Shown here: piece by piece, positions 53,551 to 63,480 of the stretch
Layout of the letters: each line of letters starts with the position of its first letter
Position numbering within the stretch: position 1 is the first letter of the stretch
NCBI GenBank assembly: GCA_008704415.1
Contig: VXIS01000189.1
Location: forward strand, 1 to 64,000
Direction: 5' to 3'
Source: Sphaerosporella brunnea
Lineage: Eukaryota; Ascomycota; Pezizomycetes; Pezizales; Pyronemataceae
DNA length: 64,000 nt
Position numbers and translations under genes: made by a program
The notes under the pieces: generated by a model
Seen by the model: the letters and a program-made list of their open reading frames with translations, nothing else
What the model was told of the DNA's origin: nothing
Database searches by the model: none

Positions 53551-54323
53551 ATGTCTGTTGTCTATGGTTATACCTCTTGATCACTTTGATGCCCACGAGT
53601 GTCGATGTCATCCATGATAATTACACCCATATACCCACGAGTTTTCGTGCCATCCGTGATGGTTACATGTCATCGGCGATGGTTACACCGCCCTGTACCC
53701 AAATACCCGCGAGTTGTCGGGTTAGGGTTGCATCACGACCCCCACTACTAAAATTCACACCAACAAGGATATGCCTTCACAAATCCTTGTGTTTAGACTT
53801 AAGATCAAAAGTGTTGCCGTACGTGGTGATGCGGATGCGGGGTCACGCCTCAATGAGCTGCAACGCAACCGAATCAACTCACTGCCTCTTTGTGTGTTGT
53901 GCAACAACAGTGGCCCCCTTTCTGCCTTGACATCATGGTGTTGTGGCTTTTTATACCCTCCTTAATTGTGGTCACTAACTATGTACTGGTACTACCTCAC
54001 CCTGCTGATTCAGACCCCCAATCACCGTATTGTTTCCATACGCGAGTATCTCTGATGCTTGGTTAACGCTTGGTTTTCGACATGACCATTGGTGTGCAGA
54101 TACAGGGAATGCACCCAACTCACAGACACTGCTGCAAACCTGGCTAGAAGCGTTGGCGATCATCAGCTGAACTGCGGTACCCTCAGAAAACGCCCCCAGC
54201 ACTGCCCAAGAGCCGATGCACGGTCACGAATGCCGAAGGCCAGAGGTTGATATCGGTATAGTGAACGTCAATCATGGCCGCGGAGTGCTGAAGAAGTTTG
54301 GATAAGTTGCACTGCAGAGAGGA
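53551..54323. other. Intergenic, no feature recognised
   Basis: CCCACGAGTGTCGATGTCAT-like words recur near 53590-53720 (CACGAGT, CATCCGTGATGGTTACA), a diverged short repeat. Nothing else. Confidence 0.35.
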
Positions 54324-54325
54324 TA

Positions 54326-54440
54326 CCGTATTATCTCGGTGCTAAGGCAATGTGGCTAAGCGACTTTGCCATGAGGCTGAGTGACTTCTCGACAGAGCGC
54401 AGTGACTTTGCCACATTGACTTAGTACCGAGATAATCCGG
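54326..54440. mobile_element. Third TA-flanked MITE (115 bp)
   Basis: Terminal repeats of 31 bp with three mismatches: CCGTATTATCTCGGTGCTAA at the left and the reverse complement of TTAGTACCGAGATAATCCGG at the right. TA lies on both sides. The first 12 bp equal those of the MITE at 8006, and the interior AGTGACTTTGCCACA matches the MITE at 9466, linking all three. Confidence 0.9.
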
Positions 54441-54442
54441 TA

Positions 54443-54955
54443 GCTCAGAATGTAATCGGTGAAAACAGGGCAGTTTAACACGTTTGTGCCAGGGAGTGAA
54501 AGCGAGAAAGGATTGGGTTCTCAGAAAATTCAAAATTCCATGGTTGTTGGAATATATTGGGTTGGCATCGGTGCCGGTGGTCTGTTAGGGATAACGTTGC
54601 CAGTACTAGTGTGTTGTTGATATTGGGTGAAACCTGCAGCGTCGAAAAGAGCTGAATGATTGACCCGTGTGGGATGAGCCTTTTTCAAAAACGGGCTTTC
54701 ACGAGCGGGGGGAGCTGGAGGTGGGGTGGGAAGGGATTGGGATCAGGGTTCCTGCCGCATGCACGATTCCTAGCTTTCATAAGTCCTTAGTCGACCAAAT
54801 TGTTCCAACACTCGCGCTGTTAAAAGTGGGGGTTGTGCGGCAATTTTAACGATAGTAGGTTTCTGGGATTTCCGATACTTTTGGCGTACACAATCTAGTT
54901 ATGTCAGTACGTCTACATCACATCGAGGATTTACGCCAGCAGATCTGAAGAACGC
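54443..54955. other. Intergenic, no feature recognised
   Basis: No coding or repeat signal. Confidence 0.3.
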
Positions 54956-54956
54956 A

Positions 54957-55480
54957 AGAGCTAGCTGAGAATATATGCCGTTGAGCATGTGTGTGCGAGA
55001 CATGGCGACGTCAATTGAGCAACTTTCTATCAGGAAAGGGCGGCGCCATCATCGGGAGCAGGATGCAACAACGATCGGAGGATCGAGCTGATCTCTCTCG
55101 GAAGAGGTTTTCGGGCTGGTTGAACATCGAGTACGAACAGAGCTGAAGAATATGCAGCCGCTCGAGCTAGAGCTAGCTGAGGAGTTACATGCCGTGGTAT
55201 GTGGGTGTGTGCGAGACATGGAGGCGTCAATTGAGTAACTTTCTATCGGAAGCAGGATGCAAACAACGATCGGAGGATCGAGCTGATCTCTCTCGGAAGA
55301 GGTTTTCGGGCTGGTTGAACATCGAGTACGAACAGAGCTGAAGAATATGCAGCCGCTCGAGCTAGAGCTAGCTGAGGAGTTACATGCCGTGGTATGTGTG
55401 TGTGTGCGAGACATGGAGACGTCAATTGAGCAACTTTCTATCAGGAAAGGGCGGCGCCAGTTCTCTCGGGGGAGGCTTTC
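54957..55480. repeat. 195-bp tandem repeat upstream of the copy-B gene
   Basis: GATCGGAGGATCGAGCTGAT occurs at about 55073 and 55268, 195 bp apart, with near-identical sequence between. The flanking parts (GAGACATGG.GACGTCAATTG, TTTCTATCAGGAAAGGGCGG) occur at about 54996, 55215 and 55410, giving roughly 2.5 copies. The array contains GAGCTAGAGCTAGCTGAG palindromes. It ends about 190 bp before the ATG at 55674, so it lies in the promoter region. Confidence 0.85.
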
Positions 55481-55497
55481 GGATGGTGGAAGAAGCA

Positions 55498-55507
55498 CAA
55501 TATAAAA
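55498..55507 (+). promoter_or_regulatory. Probable TATA box of the gene at 55674
   Basis: AATATAAAAA lies about 170 bp upstream of the ATG and just after the tandem repeat. The stretch after it is CT- and CA-rich, as in fungal transcript leaders. Confidence 0.5.
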
Positions 55508-55673
55508 ACTCAGGCATCCGCGGCTGACTTGTAACTACAGAACCTCCTCCCCTCACAGCAAACCCACTCATCCATCGCAAAGACCACCCAGCCATCACAT
55601 CACCGCGTACACCATCCCCTCACAACTCCTGACAATTATTTTCCCACCTGTTCATTGCGTTTCCGATCGTACA

Positions 55674-56342
55674 ATGTCTACCGCTTCCGCTGCTCCCGCC
55701 GACGTCCCCATGTGGAAGCACAAGCTCCTGACCATGGCAGCCTTCTACAAGGACTGTCACCATGAGGGCAACATGGACAAGTTCTTCGAAGTCTATCCGG
55801 CGGCGCAGTCCTTGCAAGCGCAGGTGCTCGCCCTGAGCGATCCCTCCTCCCCCCCTGAGGCGATGAGTGTGGCCGAAGCCCCCGAGCCCTCTGGGCTTCC
55901 GGCCGATACCACGGAGGCGCTGAAGAAGGTTGGCGGGGGCATGATCACGGAACACCAGGAGGGGTCTGACGAGATGAAAGGTCTGACGGACCAGCTTAAG
56001 CAAGATCCGAAGCCGAACAAGGACTCGTGGAAAGACAAGATCAACAAGAAGCGGGAGGAGCTGAAGAAGAAGTCGGCCCAGATCATCGACGAAAAGACCG
56101 ACAGCGCAATCGCGGTGATCGAGAAGCTTCCCGAATCCCAGCGCGACACTGCCGCCGACTTCTGGGGCAACATCGCTTCCGGATTTCTCAAGTTTTGGGA
56201 TACCATCTGGACTTGGCTCCAGAACGTTTGGCAGGCTGTCGTCCAGTGGTTCTCCGAGATGTGGGAGAAGATCAAGCAGGGCTTTCAGGAGGTCGGAAAG
56301 GCCTTTGTCAGCGCTTGGAACTGGCTTAAGTCGCTGTTTTGA
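55674..56342 (+). CDS. IEKLPExQRD-family protein, copy B, with Trp-rich C terminus
   Basis: Single-exon 222-aa ORF with the ATG in context TACAATGTCT. The N terminus (MSTASAAPADVPMWKHKLLT) is followed by HEGNMDKFFEVYPAAQSLQA, a Pro/Glu-rich linker, a lysine-rich helix (KDKINKKREELKKKSAQI), then KTDSAIAVIEKLPESQRD-TAADFWG, the segment shared with the gene at 44379-44972. The last 50 residues form an amphipathic helix with regularly spaced Trp and Phe (FWDTIWTWLQNVWQAVVQWF, EMWEKIKQGFQEV, SAWNWLKSLF). This would bind or insert into membranes if exposed. No signal peptide. Strong codon bias toward C/G at third positions suggests a well-expressed gene. Function unknown. Confidence 0.8.
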   Translation: MSTASAAPADVPMWKHKLLTMAAFYKDCHHEGNMDKFFEVYPAAQSLQAQVLALSDPSSPPEAMSVAEAPEPSGLPADTTEALKKVGGGMITEHQEGSDEMKGLTDQLKQDPKPNKDSWKDKINKKREELKKKSAQIIDEKTDSAIAVIEKLPESQRDTAADFWGNIASGFLKFWDTIWTWLQNVWQAVVQWFSEMWEKIKQGFQEVGKAFVSAWNWLKSLF

Positions 56343-57352
56343 TGAAGGTTTTTGTCGCACCGTCGCAACAGGTTTTTTTGGTTGGATTTTTATGAGGTCA
56401 TGATATGATTGGGGTCGCACTCAGTTTTGTGCTTTGTTTTTTGTTTGTTTTTTCCGATCTCTCACATTGATTGTATGCGGGTGGACATTGAGGCACAAAC
56501 ATGGAAATATTGATATTCTCAAATTGACTAGCAGTGATGATTGCACGCAATAAAGTCACGTGATAGCGATATTGCAGCTAGTGATATTGTTTTTTTGTTT
56601 CAATCATACTGTATTCGACCGCTTGCAGGCAGGCCAGCCTACGAAGCAGACGATCTCCCGTCGCCATCAACTTTTTCCAACCTTCGAGACCAACAACCCC
56701 ACAACCACACCGTTACATGATGTCTGCGCGCATGCGCCGAGTTCCTCGTCCACCAGCACCGAGCGAACGTTTAATAGACCATGTCCGACAGGGGTCACAG
56801 GTACCATGTTATACCATGAAGGGGGAAGTTTGCCGCACAGACAGTCGCAACACTTCAATGCGACGAAGCAGCTGCCGTTGAGAATTTTTCGATTTTCACC
56901 GTATTTTTACGACAAAAAACGATGAAGATATCCATACGAACCGCACACCACACCACGCCCCCCAAAGGTGAAATTAAACTGCTTAGTCGTCGCATCTTTC
57001 CAACCGACCGCGATCTGGCATACTTTAATTCAACGTCGAAAATGGGTGTATCTTATACTCGAGTAGATGGGGTAATACATTCCAAGCGGGGCTGATGAGG
57101 GTGCTTCTGTTGGAGTTAAGGGGCAATCGAAAAGAGAAAAGCAAGAAGCAAACCAGAATGGAAACTAAAGTGGGCGGGCAGCGGAAGTGGGTGTGATGAG
57201 TGACATGATGTGATGTATTATACTACTCTAGTCCCTTCCCTGCAGAAGGTATCGGTTCCCCATTTTTCAAAATACAGAGAGCTCAGTATTTTCAACGTCG
57301 GTTCCCGTAAAAATCTCAAGTGTAACATTGGCTACCACCTCGACCCGCCGGA
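56343..57352. other. Intergenic with LINE-tail relic and shared segment
   Basis: At about 56588-56632 the minus strand reads GCAAGCGGTCGAATACAG followed by TATGATTGAAACAAAAAAA, matching the 3' tail of the LINE at 46393. It is probably the end of a heavily 5'-truncated copy. 56636-56770 matches 38060-38200. Nothing else. Confidence 0.5.
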
Positions 57353-58518
57353 GTGAATGCCATCACATCCTCCCGTATTCCACACACGTACCTGTTGCCC
57401 CGCGTGATGGCTCTGTGTGGGAACGAAAAAACTGACCTCTTGAGGTCCCTTTTTTTTTTTAGCTCCTCACAGTTCCCGGTTCTGAACTCCCTCGAACTGA
57501 ATCCATCCAAACGGGCCATAAAGAGGAAGCAGAAACCCCCTGACTACAACAGCCTTGATTCTGTAACCGCACGGATTCGCTCCACAGCGATTCAAATGCG
57601 ACAAAGAAGTTTCTTGCTTGTGGCTGTTCAATCGACATACGTAAAACAGGAAATTAGCCCCCCACATACATCGATGTACATACAACTTACCTTGTGCTTC
57701 CTTTGTGAACCTATTGGCCATTATTGGGAAAAGTATGCCGATAATTTAGTGATGGACACGAGCTGAGCTGGGTTGAGATTTTGCTCGAACGAAGACGTTT
57801 CACGCTCGAGTTTTAACTTAGAATTTACGTCCCTCTGTGCGCGTACTAATCGCCCAAGGAAGATGAAGTGGGGGTGTGCGAAACAGCGAGTGACAGCGCA
57901 GTAAACATGAGTGATAGCCTATGATCACAATTTGCGGCCCCGATCACAACCCCGCCCACCAGCTCCCGTACCTCAGGCGCCGGCAACATATCAAACAATG
58001 CTTGCCAGTGTGACAAACCAACGGCCTATGCTTGCTGTTTGGCCCTGCCAGTGGGCTGAGCACCGTATTAGATGGCCGACATGGCCAATCTGCACAATAC
58101 TCACATAACACAAACGTGCGCTGAGTACTTGTACATATTGTGCTTACATAATCGGCCTCCTTCTACTCATCATCACACTCCGACTTGTGGTTTGCCCTGG
58201 TCGCAACGATGAGCTGGCGTTGCTCGCTCAACCCTGCTCCTCCCAGTCTCCGGAGGCTACTGGGATCCGGAGCCCCAGTGGCGAATGGAGAAAACAACTG
58301 CGGCGGCGATGCCTCAGCACCTCTCTAGGCCGCCGGGGATACACTCGGCGTCGTACCGCCACCTACCCCCCACCGGCACCACCTAGACCTCCATCCATCC
58401 GGTCACTAGCCTTTTCGACGAGCTGAGGCCAACTCCGCTAGCCCACGGCTGGCCATCGGATTGGAATTCATTTTGCACCGCCCATAGAACAATATCAGCT
58501 TTAAAAAGTACTTTTGTA
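57353..58518. other. Intergenic, no gene recognised
   Basis: The long open frame at 57353-57766 has no recognisable product and an uneven composition; I do not call it a gene. Confidence 0.3.
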
Positions 58519-58614
58519 GGGCCTGCTCGAGCTCACGAGCCGAGCCTGGAAAACTCCCGAGCCGACTCGAGCCTACCCACCGGCTCAACTCGAGCCGGCT
58601 CGTGTCCATCACTA
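58519..58614 (-). mobile_element. hAT-like terminal fragment
   Basis: On the minus strand it begins TAGTGATGGACACGAGCCGG and continues with CTCGAG/GGCTCG palindromes. It has the same kind of end as 24521-24660, in opposite orientation. It abuts the 3' end of the P450 pseudogene, whose frame stops at the element border. Confidence 0.55.
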
Positions 58615-60519
58615 TGCAGCCGATTTATTTCCCCATTCTTCTTCCTCGGCAAAAACCTGATCGACAAAGCCGGCACCCGCAACGAAAAGTGGTCCAGATG
58701 GTGATCGAGGTACGTCTTCCGTGCCATGATTCGCCAATGCTAGATCAAAGTTGAGGGCAACTCTACTCAGCACCATCCGCATCTCCAAGCAAGCCCGCGG
58801 GTTTCCCGCACATTGATACGGCCCTAAGCCTTTGTTACTGAGTGGGTATACACCAGCGTGTAAATGTGGAACAGACCGAGTGTGAACGGCATGAAAACAC
58901 GACTATCTCTGACCGGCTCGGGCATTTCCTCTGTCCAGCGCTCAGCAACAAACTCGAACGGGCGCTCATAATACCTTCCGTCGCGGCCGATAGCGTGCAC
59001 GGGTACACTGATGATGGTGCTGCCAGGGACGTAAACGCCCTCGATGGTAATTCCCTCGGGCGGAGTTTCCCTCGGTAGCGCGCTAGGTATCAGTGGTTGC
59101 AGCCGTAAAAATTCATGGATAACGCCGCCGAGATATGGTGTGTGAGAGCCGACAGAGTTGGAGTATTCACGATCGCCGCCCGTGAAATCTTGATCGAGGA
59201 TACGCTGTAGCTTTTTATAGATGGTCGGATTGGCTGCCATGTAGCACCAGACGCCTACAATCGCGCTGGCCACGGTGTCGCTGTACTCAACTATCAGCAA
59301 CAGGTCCGCTGGGGAGTAAGAGTAACATGCACACACACAGCTTCCGGCAGCCACTGTCAGACGGGAGTCCAAGTTACGGGCAATCTCTGTCAGTGTGAAA
59401 AGGCCCTCAGGGTCATTGACAAGCCTAGAGACAATGCTACCATTGGGCTTTTCTCCGGCTTCCCTTTTCTACGGTGCTTGTCAGCTGTGGAAGCGCCGAA
59501 TTTGGGGATTGGGGTAGTAGGTACAATACGAACCTTGATCTCCTGGTTCAGCTCATTGTTACACCAGTCCTGAAAAGGCTCGAGCGCTTTTGCCGCGCCG
59601 GGAAGGGAAATCAGCAGTCGTAGCGCCGCCCCATGCAATGTGGAACGTGGTTCCGAAGTGCCACTGCAAATACTAATCATAGTAATCAACCGCAGTACTA
59701 TCCGAAAAAGCGGTTGAAAGGAAAGATGAGTAAACCATAGAGCTGATAAGCTGTATGCCTCTCCAGATTTTTCAACATCCTGTAAGATTTCCCTAGCCGA
59801 TCTGCCACCTTGTCAGCAGCGATGACACCAGGGGGGAGGGGGCCAACAATTCCCATAGTATCAAAGGCAAGCCAACGCGTCCACGCCACCGCATCGATCG
59901 CCTTACCATCCATCCCGTGCAACTGGCAACTGCAGCGCCGTTGAAGGGACGGCTCCAGGCCTTTCGGCGATCACTGTGGATTTCCTTGTTTCGGACGCTG
60001 AAAATGGAGCCGTGGTTATCGTCGCCTGGGATGAGCGCTGAACCGCTGCTGTATATCGCGGGAATTGCGGCAGCCACGGTGGTGGAGAGCTCACGGGGAT
60101 CTGAGAAGCATGAAAACCTCCAACCTCATAGGGTGGCACTGGAGCAACCGATCATAGCTAACGTAACAAGGAAAAGCAACAAGGACAGGCTCTTGCTCAC
60201 CAATTCTTACCCAGTCTCCATACCGCTGGTGAAGCTGCATCGTCAACACGTGCGCCTGGGGTTTGTTTGCAACCCTTAAAAAAGTCCACAACTTCGACGC
60301 CTTAGCAAAAAACGGGCCTGGAAACCTGCGAAGGCGATGGAAAAACAATCGGTGGGTAAGAACACTGGAAAGCAAGCCGCTATCGAAGACGACCGCCGTC
60401 ATCCCCACGCTTTTCGCCGCGGCTTGGAAACCATGTGTGGCATGGAAAATGCTGAGGAGTAAGCCGCAGACAACGGCAGCACCAGCCGAGCGTGCAAGGA
60501 AGTGGTGCAAATCCAGCAT
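58615..60519 (-). pseudogene. Cytochrome P450 (fungal microsomal type), decayed
   Basis: Minus strand. Exon 1 (60519-60201) encodes an N-terminal membrane anchor (GLLLSIFHATHGF, several hydrophobic stretches), RRFPGPFFAKASKLW and RYGDWVRIG. A 100-nt intron with GTGAGC...CAG leads to DPRELSTTVAAAIPAIY and RRKAWSRPFNGAA. There the frame shifts and part of the C helix is missing before DGKAIDAVAWTRWLAFDTMG. Later pieces include FQDWCNNELNQEI, LDSRLTVAAGS + DTVASAIVG (I helix; the 5' splice site between them reads CT instead of GT), VIHEFLRLQP (ExxR) and FEFVAERW. The heme segment is damaged: FMPFTLG, then far downstream NPRACLEMRMVLSRVALNFD, lacking the residues after Cys. The enzyme is therefore inactive. 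It lies head to head with the adenylation gene. Confidence 0.85.
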
Positions 60520-61683
60520 GGTATGGCGTATGGCTAACTAAACATGGTGGTAACTGCACAGTAGTACGTGCGTTATAGCTCAAAATCTACGCACCTACAA
60601 GAGGCGGGGTAAAGCTTCATGGACCTGCAATACATCAAAACGTCCGGGTCCTTCCTCTTTTGGAAGTTTCCCCTCCTTGTGTGCAGAGCTAACTATTGAA
60701 TTCAGCCAGCGGAACTACCGGCTCACATTTACAAAAACGCCTTGCCGGGGTCTGTCTTGATCGTCAGACAATAAACTTGATTACAACCAAACAAACGCCT
60801 TGCGGGGCTTCCAGGATCCAGATCTACGTGACGGCATAGGCGGCCAGGGCCAAGTTGGTTTTTTGTGCCGAGCACCAGCCAACCCTTATTCAGATAGCCG
60901 CCGGTACTGGCTTCAAGTGTAGCCTTTGTGTGATTTGATTGGGTGTATACGAGGATCTTTGTTTCCTTGTTTCTTGTCTTCTAAATTACTTCCCTCCCTG
61001 TTTTCTCTCAGGGTAACGAACTCCTTGGCACGATTACTTACCTGGTGCGGCTTCCGTGATTACTTTTCCTTAGAAAGGCCGCAGGCCTAGCCTAAGGGGT
61101 ATCATAGTTTCATCTTGTTATATGATTGAAACAAAAACAAAACAAACTGGCGGCTAGATACTTACGCAGTGAGATCTAAAAATAAGCGTGTTGGATCTCC
61201 TCGGCTTTACACGCTTCGATAACCATCTCGGTTCTAGAGGAGCTGTCCAACGGGAGTGTACCTATGTTTTTACGAGAGCAGCTGCACAAGAGATCCAGAA
61301 GTAGAGTAGCTTTTAGGTTTTAGGGCAATCGGCGTATCGGATATCTGCGCAGGTAGCTGTGAGCGCGAACCACGCATAGTTGTTACCCGACTTCTCCCCC
61401 GGGCCTGGACGGTCCTCAGACCCTGGACTCGGGACGTCAAAATACTGTGTCGTGGGTCCGGCACAGCAGAGTGTGACGTAACGACTGCGTACCGGCACAA
61501 AGGGTGTGCCACCAACTAGGCACCTGGACTGCAAACGTGGGATCCACGGTTTATGTATCTAGCTGAGCGGAGACACCGGCAGCCGCGATTAATAACTCCA
61601 TAGCCTTAGGCGCGTGCTTACCTGCAGGGCTATCATAAATACGTCTCAGCCCGCACCGATTACTGCGGAAAAACCAACTCACG
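60520..61683. other. Divergent intergenic region with LINE-tail-like sequences
   Basis: GACAATAAACTTGATTACAA (about 60767) and ATGATTGAAACAAAAACAAA (about 61122) resemble the 3' tails of the LINE family. No gene seen. Confidence 0.35.
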
Positions 61684-63480
61684 ATGGCCCCACTGCGCTC
61701 CCATCTAACGGTACTCTCAGCGGCGTGCAGCAAGTACGCGGCTTCGCCCGCGTTCTGGATCCCAGCGGCGCCGGGCACGAGCCCCCGCGCTTGGTCCCAG
61801 ATCTCGTACAAACAGTTCTACGAAGATGTCGAGCTTGCGGCGCGCAGCTGGCACAAAGTGCTGGGTGGCGCGGGACTGTCGCGAGGGGACATCGTCGGTT
61901 TCTGGTTTGTGTCCGCGGTGCATGTGCTGGGCATGAGTGTGGCTGACATTTCGCAGGGCCGGCGGGCTGAGCTATGCCGACGTGGCCGCCTTCTACGGGC
62001 TGTCACTCGCCGGGTACATCCCGCAGCTGATCAGCATGCGTCTTTCCAGCGGCACGGTAGTGCTGGAGCTGCTGCAAGCGTCCGGCGCAAAAGCGCTGGT
62101 CTACGATCCAACATACACGCTTCCCGGGGATGCAGCATCATGGCCGCTGCCCACGTCTCCAATCCTCCCAGTTGCAGAGCTGAAACAGTTCAGCGCAGCG
62201 CCGCTGCCAGAGTTCCCGGAGCCCAGCTCCCCCGAGTCGCCGGTGATGATCTTCCACACCAGCGGCAGCACCGGGGGCTGTCCCAAGCTGGTGCCGTACA
62301 GCGCGACGTTGCTCGACAACGTGGTGTCGAAAATCCACCGTGTTGCGAAGCCGGCGGATGCTGGGCGCCGCGATGTTTGCACCTGGATGTAAGCCACCGC
62401 TCTCCTTCTCCCCGGGCTGCTCATCAACTTTTGTCCACGTACAGGGGCAGCATCTGCCACCTCGCGCAAAACACCATCTTCCTGGGCTCGATGCAGCACG
62501 GCGCCAGCACGATCCAGCCGACCACGCTGCCGATCAGTGGCGACGAGGCGAAGCAGCTGGTGAAGCACTGCAGCCTCAACCGGCTGCACATGTTCGACCT
62601 GGGGCCGCTGATCCGGGCGTCGAAAACCGACGCCGCATTGCTATCCTGCCTCAAGGGGATGGACGCAGTGTTCTACGGCGGACTCGCGCTGGCCAGCGAG
62701 GAAGCCGCGTTTGGATATTCGCACGGGATCAAGATTCAAGTCAGTGCTCCCCGCGCCCCTTTACCGCTCCTCTCGCTGACGAAGAAACCAGAACTGCTTC
62801 GCCTCCACGGAAGTAAACATCATGATGACCTCCTCGCTGACCAGCCCCGTCCTCCGCCCGCTCCCAGACACAAACTACGTCTTCCTGCCGGCCGACGGCA
62901 ACGCCGGGCTGGTGGAGCTGGCAGTGCACCCGTCCTCGCCGGACTACCCGGCGCTCTACGTGGCCTCGCGCGGGCAGTCGACGGCGGAGCCGTACCGCAC
63001 CGGCGACCTCTTCAGCCGCACCGACGACGGCGGCTACGTCTCGCGCGGGCGCAGCGACAACTGGATCAAGACGGCGAACGCGCTGCGGTGCGACTGCGGC
63101 GCGATCGAGGCCGCGGTGATGTCGCGGTGCGCGGACGTGGTGCGGGCGTGCATAGCGCTTGGCCAGGGGCGGGCGAGTCCCGTGTTGCTGCTGGAGCCGA
63201 TGGGCGTGGAGATGGAGGTTGGGTTGCTGAAGACGCAGGTGCTGGCCAGGCTCGAGGAGTGGAATTCACGCCGCTACGTTCACGAGAGGCTTAATGGCGA
63301 GAACTTCGTGGTGGTGTTGCCGAGTGGCGCTTTGCCTAGGACGGCGGTGAGATTTTTTTTCCCCAAGCACGGAATGCAGCTGACGAAAGTTTGGAATCGC
63401 AGGCTAAGGGGAACGTGCAGAGGGCCCTGGCGGAGGCCAAATTCAAGACGATTTTGGATGAGATTTATGCGGCAGCATGA
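61684..63480 (+). CDS. Stand-alone adenylate-forming enzyme (AMP-binding, NRPS-like A domain)
   Basis: Five exons join in frame: 61684-61904, 61957-62388, 62445-62739, 62792-63346 and 63403-63480 (526 aa). Introns are 52, 56, 52 and 56 nt. Family motifs appear in order: YKQFYEDVELAARSW and GDIVGFW early; GLSLAGYIPQLIS; the ATP-loop MIFHTSGSTGGCPKLVP; WMGSICHLAQ; FASTEVNIMMTS (A5-like); YRTGDLF and GRSDNWIKTANALRCDCGAIE (A7-A8); and LPRTAAKGNVQRAL, which carries the A10 lysine. It activates a carboxylic acid as an acyl-AMP; the substrate is not predictable by eye. There is no carrier or reductase domain after it, so it ends as a free A domain unlike the usual alpha-aminoadipate-reductase-like layout. 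Residues differ from acyl-CoA synthetases in the linker. The neighbouring P450 suggests a former secondary-metabolism locus. Confidence 0.9.

Noticed and set aside
57353..57766. 137-codon open frame
   Set aside because: No domain, no splice support and uneven composition; it crosses a T10 run. Not enough to call a gene.
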